From NCBI GenBank assembly GCA_018242765.1, contig JAFEBH010000011.1, positions 396,659-460,658 on the forward strand: a stretch of 64,000 nucleotides of DNA, read 5' to 3'. The notes beneath the pieces are model-generated. The model saw only the letters and a list, made by a program, of their open reading frames with translations, did not search any database and had not been told where the DNA came from. This DNA comes from Nitrospira sp. (GTDB lineage Bacteria > Nitrospirota > Nitrospiria > Nitrospirales > Nitrospiraceae). This document shows positions 39,303 through 47,030 of the stretch, piece after piece. A program made the translations under genes and the position numbers. Every line of letters starts with the position of its first letter. The stretch's first letter is position 1.

Positions 39303-40115
39303 GTGGGTCTAGTGCTTCCTTCTCTGCGTCGGTTCCGGTATCCTGCCTCCGTGGGCTTCCTCGATCAATTCTTTGTCTACTATCCTGAACCCTGGCAAAA
39401 CCGAGACTGGGCAAGAGTCAGTGGATTGCCTCTGGAAGAGGTCTGGTTTCAGGCTGCTGATGGAGTTCGTTTGTTCGGATGGTATGTCGAAGCAGCGGCG
39501 GATCGTCCCGTCATGCTCTGGTGCCATGGCAATGCGGGAAACATCAGTCACCGCCTGGAAAATCTCAAGCTGCTGTACCAACTAGGACTGTCAGTGTTCT
39601 TATTCGACTATCGAGGATATGGAAGGAGCCAGGCGGTCAGACCAGGTGAGAGGGGACTCTACGACGATGCCTATGGGGCCTATGACTATCTCACGCGCAC
39701 GAGAAACATTCGCCCAGAACGGATTGTGCTCTTCGGCCGATCTCTTGGAACAACAGTAGCCGGTGAATTGGCCGTGCAACGACCGTCCTCAGCGCTGATC
39801 CTTGAATCGTGTTTCCCCTCCATCGAAGCGGTGGCCAAATTTCACTACGGTGGGTTGCCTATCCACTGGCTTCTTGGAGCGGAACATCGATTGATCGACC
39901 GCCTCCCTCAGCTGTCCCTCCCCAAGCTGGTCATCCATGGGGACAAGGATGAGCTCATTCCGATCCAACTAGGACGCCAGGTCTTCGACGCAGCCAAACC
40001 GCCAAAGGAATGGTATGTGATTCAGGGTGCCGACCATAACAATACCTATCTAGTCGGCGGCGGAGCCTATTTCCGACGGATGGGAGAATTTATCAAAAAA
40101 GCGGTTGCGAAATGA
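39303..40115 (+). CDS. Alpha/beta hydrolase (ABHD13/17-like)
   Basis: A 270-aa serine hydrolase. The oxyanion segment WCHGNAGN, the nucleophile elbow GRSLGTTVAG, the acid HGDKDELIP and the catalytic His in GADHNN form a complete triad set. The fold with YRGYGRS is typical of the BEM46/ABHD13/17 group, which includes depalmitoylases and esterases. The N-terminus VLPSLRRFRYPASVGFLDQFFVYYPEPW has a short hydrophobic stretch, perhaps a weak membrane anchor. The GTG at 39303 is assumed; another GTG is three codons later. Substrate unknown. Confidence 0.8.
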   Translation: MGLVLPSLRRFRYPASVGFLDQFFVYYPEPWQNRDWARVSGLPLEEVWFQAADGVRLFGWYVEAAADRPVMLWCHGNAGNISHRLENLKLLYQLGLSVFLFDYRGYGRSQAVRPGERGLYDDAYGAYDYLTRTRNIRPERIVLFGRSLGTTVAGELAVQRPSSALILESCFPSIEAVAKFHYGGLPIHWLLGAEHRLIDRLPQLSLPKLVIHGDKDELIPIQLGRQVFDAAKPPKEWYVIQGADHNNTYLVGGGAYFRRMGEFIKKAVAK

Positions 40116-40194
40116 GCCTGAATCAGTTTTGACAGACTAATACCAGACCTTTGTTCCGGCTCGGTATTCAAATGTTTGTGGAAGTCGAGTTACC

Positions 40195-40416
40195 TTATGA
40201 GCCAGTTTGATAGATGACTGGTCGATAACGCGGTTTAGGGATAGGCTTGCCGGACGCACGAGCGGCTTCCAGCCAGACTTTCTTGGCCAGTTGAGCTTGT
40301 TTCAAGGCATCGGCCGGAGTTTTTCCGTAGGCAGAACAGGCTTCGAGATCAGGAATATCCGCGATGTAGCCTTTGTCTGCTTCACTATAGAAGATATTGA
40401 TGTGATAGTCCTTCAT
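40195..40416 (-). CDS. hicB: HicB family antitoxin
   Basis: A 73-aa protein with the RNase H-like HicB fold: MKDYHINIFYSEADKGYIADIPDLEACSAYG, then a helix DALKQAQLAKKVWLEAARASG and IPKPRYRP. It lacks a clear C-terminal DNA-binding domain, so it is a minimal HicB that neutralises HicA by direct binding. Its ATG overlaps the hicA stop (ATGA), the usual toxin-first order with coupled translation. Confidence 0.85.
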   Translation of the reverse strand: MKDYHINIFYSEADKGYIADIPDLEACSAYGKTPADALKQAQLAKKVWLEAARASGKPIPKPRYRPVIYQTGS

Positions 40417-40673
40417 GGCTCCTGCTCGCTATTAAGTTCTAGATTATACCTCTCTACCAAATCAAGCAACTGTCGGACTTGGTAAGGTTTGGCCTTGCCG
40501 CTGACTTCCTGAAGATTGACCAATTCACGCAGGGCTGGGTGGATAAAGACGTGGTGACCACCCCGTACTCGTGAGAGTCGAAATCCAAAGGCTTCTGCCA
40601 GTCGTACCGCTTCAGTGAATCGAAGGTTCTTGGAGCCGGTGAGGGCTTTCACAAGGAGTTTTCGTTTGTTCAT
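40413..40673 (-). CDS. hicA: HicA family mRNA interferase toxin
   Basis: An 86-aa protein from the ATG at 40673 (MNKRKLLVKALTGSKNLRFTE). The HicA double-stranded-RNA-binding-like fold is evident in FGFRLSRVRGGHHVFIHP, with the conserved catalytic histidine region GGHHVF, and KAKPYQVRQLLDL. HicA toxins degrade mRNA and are blocked by HicB. A frame open 33 codons upstream is not used because it has no ribosome binding site. Intact module by sequence. Confidence 0.83.
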   Translation of the reverse strand: MNKRKLLVKALTGSKNLRFTEAVRLAEAFGFRLSRVRGGHHVFIHPALRELVNLQEVSGKAKPYQVRQLLDLVERYNLELNSEQEP

Positions 40674-40787
40674 CCGTTTCAGTCCGATGACAGCCTGTAA
40701 GAGTATAGGCTTTGCGAGAGTCAAAGAGATTATAAGACCCAGTCTCTTTCTCGGGATAAAGAGCAAAACCAACTAGCGTGTTAGTCC

Positions 40788-41192
40788 TCACCGCTTCGCT
40801 TCCGGTGGGGGCCAGTTCATTTCGGTGTGCCGGCCGCAGTAATAGCACTGGAGACGATACCGAGCCTTACGTCGGGGATTCGGCAAGGAGACGAAGGTAA
40901 TGGGTGTGTCGTCGTACGGACAGGTCGGTTGATCGTGGAGCAGATGTGTTTCGGCCATCAGTGTAATAGAGGCGACATCCCAGGACGGATGATGCTCTTC
41001 CTTGCCGGTGATCTTTTCCACGATGTGACAACGTTCACAGGTGGCTTCGTAGGATTTGATGCGGGCGCTATGTGGAGAGTGATCAGCCACGTCCATGGCT
41101 CCACCGCAGCCCGGCTGCACGCAGGTGACGTGCTCATGCTGAAGGGCTTGGACGAATCGCCGATGGGCTTCGCGTTCCTGCTCTGATTTCAT
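40788..41192 (-). CDS. Zinc-ribbon protein, 134 aa, unknown function
   Basis: The start MKSEQEREAHRRFVQALQHEH is chosen at 41192 because GGAGGG precedes it. Cysteine groups CVQPGC, CERC, CPYD and CYYC suggest two zinc sites. No catalytic motif, signal or membrane helix is visible. It lies upstream of hicA with 115 bp between them. Function unknown. Confidence 0.6.
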   Translation of the reverse strand: MKSEQEREAHRRFVQALQHEHVTCVQPGCGGAMDVADHSPHSARIKSYEATCERCHIVEKITGKEEHHPSWDVASITLMAETHLLHDQPTCPYDDTPITFVSLPNPRRKARYRLQCYYCGRHTEMNWPPPEAKR

Positions 41193-41370
41193 CAATGACC
41201 CTCCATTTCTGAATCTTCCTTCCCTTTCGAAAACGCGTCGAGTATTTGAGTCGTTCGCACTACCGCATTGACCGATTCCGTCTTCCCCTCGCCTTTTCAG
41301 GAACGGCATTCAGGTTGGTTCCCCTGCATAGATGGATCAGTTTCTCAATACTACCTTCCCTCCTCCTCTT

Positions 41371-41497
41371 TGCGAGGGAGCGTCGGGTTGGTTTCATACT
41401 GCGCGCATTGACCGCACACCGCCTCTATTTTGAATATGATCGAAATTCTTGGTGGGCGGGCAGCGAGTACTGAAACTAACCTGATGCTCGCCTCGCT
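41371..41497. repeat. Long imperfect inverted repeat, family 1, copy E (reverse orientation)
   Basis: The left arm (about 41372-41420, with TGCGCGCATTGACCGCACACC) pairs with the right arm (about 41451-41496) over some 45 bases around a 30-nt loop. Here the core lies in the left arm, so the element is inverted relative to copies A-D. It ends beside the SDR stop codon. The rest of 41193-41370 shows nothing else. Confidence 0.8.
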
Positions 41498-41499
41498 TC

Positions 41500-42234
41500 C
41501 TATATCCCCCACGCTCCGCTGATTTGAATGTTGGCGCCGTTGACGTATCGAGCGTCATCGCTGAGGAGATATCGGACGGCTGCGACCGTATCGTCGATCG
41601 TTCCGATATAGCCGGCAGGAATACGTTTGACCATAGCCGCGAGTTCTTGCGGCGGCGCGCTGCCTGAGTCGATGAAGCCTGGGGAAACGGCATTGACGGT
41701 GATGCCGTAGGGCGCCAGCAACTTCGCCAATGTCCGCGTCAAGATGAGGACGCTGGCCTTGGCAATATAGTGGCCGGTCACGTCCGGCTGGGCCTCCATT
41801 TGATCGGCGTTGGCCATGCTGAAGCTGATGATACGGCCGGATTTGCGTGCTTTCATACCCGGTGCCACAGCCTGGGCCAAATAAAAGATGGGGTGAAGGT
41901 TACCCGAAAACATCTCGTTCCAGCCTTCGACGGTTTCATCGAACAGATTGATGCGATGATAAGGTCCGGCCCCATTGATCAGGACATCGATCCGTCCCCA
42001 CTTCTGTTCTACCTGCGAAACCAGATTCTTGGCTGCAATTGGATCAGAAACATCGCAGCGGAGAGCCAGCGCCTCTCCCCCTCGTGCCGTAATCTCTTGG
42101 GTGGTCCGCTGTGCCTCTGCCTCGCTCGTTCGATAACAGATCGCAATCTTCCACTGTTTCGCCGCGAGATCAAGGGCGATTCCTCGCCCGATGCCTTTTG
42201 CTCCTCCGGTGATAAGCGCGACTTGTTGATCCAT
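41500..42234 (-). CDS. SDR family oxidoreductase (FolM/pteridine-reductase-like)
   Basis: A 244-aa classical short-chain dehydrogenase: TGGAKGIGRG for NADP binding, RCDVSD, a modified LINGAGP motif, ISFSMANAD with the catalytic serine region, and GITVNAVSPGF after it. It resembles dihydropteridine/dihydromonapterin reductase-like SDRs in motif order. In the active-site block GHYIAKAS the residue four places before Lys is His, and Tyr is one place later. Lies at the 3' end of the minus-strand run. Confidence 0.8.
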   Translation of the reverse strand: MDQQVALITGGAKGIGRGIALDLAAKQWKIAICYRTSEAEAQRTTQEITARGGEALALRCDVSDPIAAKNLVSQVEQKWGRIDVLINGAGPYHRINLFDETVEGWNEMFSGNLHPIFYLAQAVAPGMKARKSGRIISFSMANADQMEAQPDVTGHYIAKASVLILTRTLAKLLAPYGITVNAVSPGFIDSGSAPPQELAAMVKRIPAGYIGTIDDTVAAVRYLLSDDARYVNGANIQISGAWGI

Positions 42235-42266
42235 ATGATCCTCAACGTTAGAGAGTTACGGAGGTA

Positions 42267-43013
42267 TTATGCCTTCGAACCAAGTCGTTTGGCGAGCAAT
42301 TGCAGCACACCGGCAGTCCGGTTCGAAAATACCCGATCATTTTTAGGGTTTTTGGTGTCGGCGACATTTGCTTCAATGAGTGCTTGCAAATCGCCGACCG
42401 TATCCACATCCCGCCAAGGATCAAGCAGCGCAGTCTTCAGTCCAAGCGTTGCCGCTTTCTCTTTCGTCAAAGCGAGGACCTGCTCGGTGGACCATGGAAT
42501 GTCGGTGAAGAGTTCTGGGACTAGCTGTTTGAGACCGATGAGGTAGTAGCCTCCGTCTAGAGCGGGACCAAGAACCAGATCATGGCCTTCGAACAGAGCG
42601 AGGGTTTGTTTAAATCGATCGAGAGGAAGAGTCGGGACATCGGTTCCAACGATCAGGACACGCCGGTATCCGCGGGCGAACATCTGCTCAAATGCACGAG
42701 CCATTCTTGTTCCCAGGTCATCGCCGACTTGGTCAAAGATCTTTATGCCGTGCCGCTCTTCCATGATCTTGAAGAACACATGCGTGGCGGACGGTGCACA
42801 AGCCAAGTGCCGCTCGACCGGTAATTTGAGTGTTGTCGCGGCGAGTTTGGTTCGCTCCAATGTGTCGAGGACAAAACTGCCATGGAGCGTCGCGGCTTCG
42901 TCCGGTGTCAAAGGTGGGCAGAGACGCGTCTTCACCTGGCCCGGTATCGGCGCTTTGGCGAAGATCACGAGGGCAGTGCTGGATGCGGAATGCTGAGGGC
43001 GAGGAGTCGGCAC
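42267..43013 (-). CDS. DUF2064/TIGR04282-type glycosyltransferase
   Basis: A 248-aa nucleotidyl/glycosyltransferase-like protein: ALVIFAKAPIPGQVKTRL at the start, QVGDDLGTRMARAF, VLIVGTDVPTLPLD and LGPALDGGYYLIGL are diagnostic of the DUF2064 family. Members are annotated in arsenosugar or related sugar-biosynthesis contexts. The start is GTG at 43013, three bases after the preceding gene's stop. The partner upstream is a TIGR04283-type transferase; the pair is commonly adjacent. The final product here is not known. Confidence 0.83.
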   Translation of the reverse strand: MPTPRPQHSASSTALVIFAKAPIPGQVKTRLCPPLTPDEAATLHGSFVLDTLERTKLAATTLKLPVERHLACAPSATHVFFKIMEERHGIKIFDQVGDDLGTRMARAFEQMFARGYRRVLIVGTDVPTLPLDRFKQTLALFEGHDLVLGPALDGGYYLIGLKQLVPELFTDIPWSTEQVLALTKEKAATLGLKTALLDPWRDVDTVGDLQALIEANVADTKNPKNDRVFSNRTAGVLQLLAKRLGSKA

Positions 43014-43016
43014 GTG

Positions 43017-43709
43017 TCACCTCACGGTATGGTAGAAGCGTGTAAGCTGATGTGGATTAACGCCTGCCCAATAGAGGAATCGTAGGGTCCACATCAGGAG
43101 GATGGTCCGAAGTGGGCCTTGCTGTTCCCATCGTCGGAATGAGGTGGTGACTGTTTGGCGAAGTGCCGCAGTCGATCCGGTCTGTTTGAGTCTTCGGCTG
43201 AACTCAATATCTTCCATCAGTGGGATGTCCGCAAAGCCTCCAAGTTGCTCAAAGATGTGGCGACGGACAAAGATCCCTTGATCTCCCGTGGCGATGCCGC
43301 TCGTACGTGAGCGCCAGTTCATGAGCGCGCTGATGATACGTCCCCAACCGGAGTCAGTGTCGAATCGGACATCGAATCGGCCTCCCACGATAGCCGGGTC
43401 CTGGAGGGCAGATTCAATGATCCGAGAGGCATCATCTGGCACCTGTGTGTCGGCATGCAAGAACAGGAGAATGTCTCCACGGCTGATCTTTGCTCCCTCG
43501 TTCATCTGTCGGGCTCGTCCAGTCGACGTTCCTACGATGTGAGCGTTGGACGTTTCAGTGCAAAAGGCACTCGCAATCGGAAGAGTGCGATCGCTGCTCC
43601 CTCCATCAACAATGATGGTTTCAAGAGCGAGAGACGATGGAAGGCTGGCCAGTGTCTGCCCAAGGGCCTGTTCTTCGTTCAGCGTCGGAATGATGACGGA
43701 GATCGTCAT
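43017..43709 (-). CDS. TIGR04283-type family 2 glycosyltransferase
   Basis: A 230-aa GT2 enzyme: MTISVIIPTLNEEQALGQTL, the acidic nucleotide site VDGGSSDRT, GRARQMNEGA, LFLHADTQVP (DxD-like) and PLMEDIEFSRRLK. The start at 43709 gives the typical N-terminus; a longer frame has a cysteine-rich stretch unlike the family. It precedes the DUF2064 gene by three bases, so they are cotranscribed. TIGR04283/04282 pairs have been linked to arsenosugar formation, but no arsenic methyltransferase gene is seen nearby. Confidence 0.85.
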   Translation of the reverse strand: MTISVIIPTLNEEQALGQTLASLPSSLALETIIVDGGSSDRTLPIASAFCTETSNAHIVGTSTGRARQMNEGAKISRGDILLFLHADTQVPDDASRIIESALQDPAIVGGRFDVRFDTDSGWGRIISALMNWRSRTSGIATGDQGIFVRRHIFEQLGGFADIPLMEDIEFSRRLKQTGSTAALRQTVTTSFRRWEQQGPLRTILLMWTLRFLYWAGVNPHQLTRFYHTVR

Positions 43710-43728
43710 CCTGCAGGGTGCATCACGC

Positions 43729-44142
43729 TCAGGTGGTCGGCTTCTTGGGTTCGACGAACATGAAATACATGACGATGATGATGGTGGTCCAAAACAGCAC
43801 TTGTTTGTGCCAAAACAGCACTTCACCATATTGAAAGAGCCCTAAGGCCAATGTGACGGCCAGCGCCATGACACCATACCGGATGGCCGGTGTTTCGATA
43901 GCGGCATTGGCCCAGACTGCGAGGCCGCCGAAATAGATAAGAAATGGGACGATATTGATCTCAAACCCGCCGCTGATGGAAAGAAAGATATTGAGAAACC
44001 CGATAAACATCAGCGCGGTGCCGACCATCAGTCCGATGACGTGAACTTGGTGTTCGGAACTTCCACGCGACTCTTCCGGTTCGGACGGAGGCGACGGACG
44101 AGCGGGTTCGTGAGGATGGGACGGCAAATCAGATGGAGCCAT
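43729..44142 (-). CDS. Hypothetical membrane protein, 137 aa
   Basis: A proline/serine/glutamate-rich cytoplasmic N-terminus of about 32 residues is followed by four predicted transmembrane helices (VIGLMVGTALMFIGFLNIFLS, IVPFLIYFGGLAVWAN, YGVMALAVTLALGLFQYG, LFWTTIIIVMYFMFV). No catalytic motif. It lies 2 bp after the dCTP deaminase gene and 19 bp before the glycosyltransferase gene, so it is part of the run. Function unknown. Confidence 0.65.
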   Translation of the reverse strand: MAPSDLPSHPHEPARPSPPSEPEESRGSSEHQVHVIGLMVGTALMFIGFLNIFLSISGGFEINIVPFLIYFGGLAVWANAAIETPAIRYGVMALAVTLALGLFQYGEVLFWHKQVLFWTTIIIVMYFMFVEPKKPTT

Positions 44143-44144
44143 AG

Positions 44145-45302
44145 TTAGATCTTAAAATGTTTGCTGAGCGTGAGGGTCTGTCGTTGATAGGATGAGCCCA
44201 AGCCGGATCCATAGAGCTGTGTCGGGTTGGCCATCATGGTTTCATACAACACTTTGAAAAACGTTTGTCCGTCGTGGATCAAGAACGGCACATCGTGCGG
44301 GCGAACTTCTAAGACGACCTGCGTGCCTTTAATCTCGCCCCTGGCCCCATACCCGAAGCCCGGGTCAAAAAACCCTGCATAGTGTGTCCTAAGCTCGCCA
44401 CAGGCCGCTTCGTACGCCACCATTTCGGCGGCATAGCCGGGGGGCACCCGAATGCGTTCCTTTGAGACAAGGATATAAAACTCTTCCGGCTCCAATAGCA
44501 AGCTGTCGTGGCGATGGCGGTAGAGCGGCTCCCAGAAGTCAGCCGCAGCATAGTGGCCGACTTTCTCGAGGTCGATGACATGGCTGTTTTTCTTGGCGCG
44601 GTATCCAATCACGCGGGAATCTCGCTGATCCCCTCCGGTGAGGTCAATGCGAAGGAACAGGCCACGCTCCGCGCGAACGTCTTGGCTGCCGATGCGCTTG
44701 GTGGGCGCGACGTTGTGGTACAACAGCGGAGTCGCCCGATGGAGGGCGTGCAGTGATCGATCTGAAACCGTGGCCTCGCCGCGCACGAACCGGACTTGGT
44801 TCAGCGACTGTCCGGTGCGGACTTTGATGGCAAACGAACGGGGAACCACCTCGAGGAAGAGCTGTCCCCGATAGCCGGCTCGGATTTCGTCGAACCCCGA
44901 TGTGAGGTCCGTCACCACGCGGGTGAATACATCCAGGCGCCCGGTCGTGCTCTTCGGATTCGCCCGTGCGCGGATTGTTGCGGGGAGTGCCAATTCTTCC
45001 AGCAAGGGGACAAGGTAGACGTGGCCTTTTTCTAGAATGGCACCATCGCTCAGATCCATTTCGTACATCACGAGATCCGACTGGTAGAAATCCATGACGT
45101 TCAGGCGGGACGAGATCGCCGACAGTTCCGGCAAGAAGCTGCTGATCAGTCGGTAGGCTTTGCGGCCGAGCCGGAGGTCGAGACTGGCCGGTTGGATCTG
45201 TCGGTCTTCAATCGCCTGAGCGGCAGTGATGGCGCCGCCGGAGATCAACCGCCTGATGTCCTGATAGGGGGAAATCCCGGATCGGGGTGAATGAGTCGTC
45301 AC
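44145..45302 (-). CDS. dcd: dCTP deaminase, long (duplicated-domain) type
   Basis: A 385-aa protein, about twice the length of E. coli Dcd. The N-terminal half contains QPASLDLRLGRKAYR and RANPKSTTGRLDVFTRVVTD, the dUTPase-like fold with substrate residues. A second, related unit follows (LLLEPEEFYILVSKERIRVPPGYAAEMVAY, HYAGFFDPGFGYG). This corresponds to the long 2'-deoxycytidine-triphosphate deaminases. It converts dCTP to dUTP for thymidylate synthesis. The GTG at 45302 overlaps the KamA gene's stop (GTGA), so translation is coupled. Confidence 0.8.
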   Translation of the reverse strand: MTTHSPRSGISPYQDIRRLISGGAITAAQAIEDRQIQPASLDLRLGRKAYRLISSFLPELSAISSRLNVMDFYQSDLVMYEMDLSDGAILEKGHVYLVPLLEELALPATIRARANPKSTTGRLDVFTRVVTDLTSGFDEIRAGYRGQLFLEVVPRSFAIKVRTGQSLNQVRFVRGEATVSDRSLHALHRATPLLYHNVAPTKRIGSQDVRAERGLFLRIDLTGGDQRDSRVIGYRAKKNSHVIDLEKVGHYAAADFWEPLYRHRHDSLLLEPEEFYILVSKERIRVPPGYAAEMVAYEAACGELRTHYAGFFDPGFGYGARGEIKGTQVVLEVRPHDVPFLIHDGQTFFKVLYETMMANPTQLYGSGLGSSYQRQTLTLSKHFKI

Positions 45303-46492
45303 AGTTCGTCCGCATCTCCGCCGCAGCTGTTTCCCCACATGGCGTAGCCGTCGCGATCCGGGTAGCTGTCCCCGCAAGCCGCATAAGCTTCTTCTGTCTC
45401 GCCGACAGCGGAGCCCACACCGACCATCGGAAGTTCTCGTCGACCGTCTGTCTTTGGTTGGGGGTAATGGAAGGTTTTGTTCTCGTAGTTGCGGAGAACG
45501 GCCCCGTCCTCATCCAGATGGACCAGGTAATTGTCGGGCAGCAGCGGGATCTTGCCGCCTCCACCCGGCGCATCGATCACAAAATGAGGGACGGCCATGC
45601 CGCTGGTATGGCCCTGGAGCGCTTTGATGATCTTCAGGCCCGTTTCAACGGTTGTCCTGAAATGATTTGTTCCTTTGGTCAAGTCAGCTTGATAGAGGTA
45701 ATAGGGCTTCACTCGCGCAAGGAGGAGTTGATGGACGAGCCGTTTCATGATTTCCGGATCGTCGTTCACTCCTTTGAGCAGAACGGTTTGGGCCCCGAGT
45801 GGAACGCCGGCATCCGCCAGACGACCGCACGCAGCCTTCACCTCCGGGGTCAGCTCATCGGGGTGATTGAAATGCAGGTTCATGTAGATGGGGTGGTACT
45901 GTTTTACCAGGTCACAGAGCTTCTGTGTGATCCGCTGAGGCAAACTTCCAGGGACGCGTGACCCGATACGGATAAGTTCCAGATGCGGAATCGTTCGAAG
46001 CGCTTTGAGTATCCGTTCGAGGAGATGGTCGGGTAGCAACAGCGGGTCTCCTCCGGACAGGATGACATCGCGCACCTCATGGTGCTCACGCAGATACTGG
46101 ATGGCTCGGTCCAGCTCACCTTTCTTCAGAAATCCCGGTTTCCCGACCAGTCGCTTTCTGGTGCAGAACCGGCAGTAGATCGGACATTGGTTGGTGACCA
46201 TGAGCAGCACCCGGTCCGGGTAACGATGCACGAGGTGAGGCACGGGGCTCATGAGGTCTTCTTCGAGCGGATCGTCGTCCGCCGCAATGTCATCCAATTC
46301 TGCCGTATCGGGGACCACCTGTTTCCAGATCGCATCATCCTTTGACCGGATCGTCTCAAGGACGGTCGGGGTAATGCGCATGGGGTAGGGACCGACAATG
46401 GCTTCGACTTCTTGTTCATCGAGGCCGAACCGCTTGGCGAGGTCTTTGGGCTTCACGATACTTTTAGCGAGGACTTGCTGCCAGTCTTCCAT
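45299..46492 (-). CDS. KamA family radical SAM aminomutase (lysine 2,3-aminomutase-like)
   Basis: A 397-aa protein. The radical SAM cluster motif is C103-x3-C107-x2-C110 (CPIYCRFC), followed by LSGGDPLLL. The PLP lysine is Lys314 in GGGGKIP. The length and C-terminus fit lysine 2,3-aminomutase, which makes beta-lysine, rather than the shorter EpmB that serves elongation factor P; substrate identity still needs proof. It lies 17 bp after the glutaredoxin gene and overlaps the dCTP deaminase gene. Confidence 0.83.
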   Translation of the reverse strand: MEDWQQVLAKSIVKPKDLAKRFGLDEQEVEAIVGPYPMRITPTVLETIRSKDDAIWKQVVPDTAELDDIAADDDPLEEDLMSPVPHLVHRYPDRVLLMVTNQCPIYCRFCTRKRLVGKPGFLKKGELDRAIQYLREHHEVRDVILSGGDPLLLPDHLLERILKALRTIPHLELIRIGSRVPGSLPQRITQKLCDLVKQYHPIYMNLHFNHPDELTPEVKAACGRLADAGVPLGAQTVLLKGVNDDPEIMKRLVHQLLLARVKPYYLYQADLTKGTNHFRTTVETGLKIIKALQGHTSGMAVPHFVIDAPGGGGKIPLLPDNYLVHLDEDGAVLRNYENKTFHYPQPKTDGRRELPMVGVGSAVGETEEAYAACGDSYPDRDGYAMWGNSCGGDADEL

Positions 46493-46509
46493 AGGTTGAC
46501 CTTCGTCGA

Positions 46510-46848
46510 TTACTTAAGCCGACAAGAGGGATGTTCGTCGTCTGGGTGTGGTGCCTCTGGTGTGGTACGGGCTTGAGACTGAAACTGGGTAGTTGTCGGA
46601 GTGCCCGCGGTGCCTGCTTGGGCACGCTCGTCCAAATAGGCCAGAATATCTTCAGTTTCCGTTAGAACCAGATCGCCGTCCTTGAGGACTGGTACATAAT
46701 ACTGACCGGAGACGTCATATACTTGTGTGCGCATGCGCCGGCTGTCCGGCACAATGACGGGGTCATAGGGTAGTCCCAAGTCGGCCAGCTTGCGCAGAAC
46801 CACAATGCAGTCCGGGCACCAGTCGACATGATAGAGGGTCATGGCCAT
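46510..46848 (-). CDS. Glutaredoxin-like protein
   Basis: A 112-aa protein starting MAMTLYHVDWCPDCIVVL: the thioredoxin fold with a CPDC redox centre (CxxC), the cis-proline region YYVPVL and the C-terminal helix ETEDILAYLDERA. A disordered tail of about 30 residues follows. It resembles GST-N-terminal/glutaredoxin domains. It sits directly upstream of the KamA gene, perhaps supplying or buffering thiols, which is inference. Confidence 0.75.
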   Translation of the reverse strand: MAMTLYHVDWCPDCIVVLRKLADLGLPYDPVIVPDSRRMRTQVYDVSGQYYVPVLKDGDLVLTETEDILAYLDERAQAGTAGTPTTTQFQSQARTTPEAPHPDDEHPSCRLK

Positions 46849-46897
46849 CGTCGTCTAAGGCTACCAGGAAAAGTGAGAAAGTGAAACGCCCAATTTG

Positions 46898-47023
46898 GCA
46901 GGATGGTGAAAACGTCCTCCAGCTTCATTCTCGTTTCGCCTCAGAGGCTCAACGTACGAAAAAAGTGCGCCTCGCCTCCTCGTTCGCTGCGGTCTTGCTG
47001 GAATGACATGTTGACCATCCTAC
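46898..47023. repeat. Long imperfect inverted repeat, family 2
   Basis: GCAGGATGGTGAAAACGTCC (from 46898) pairs imperfectly with the segment ending GTTGACCATCCTAC (47023); arms are about 27 bp, with further inner pairing possible. I recall similar elements between genes in Nitrospira genomes. The element fills the gap between the ATP-grasp and glutaredoxin genes. Confidence 0.65.
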
Positions 47024-47030
47024 CGACTCC

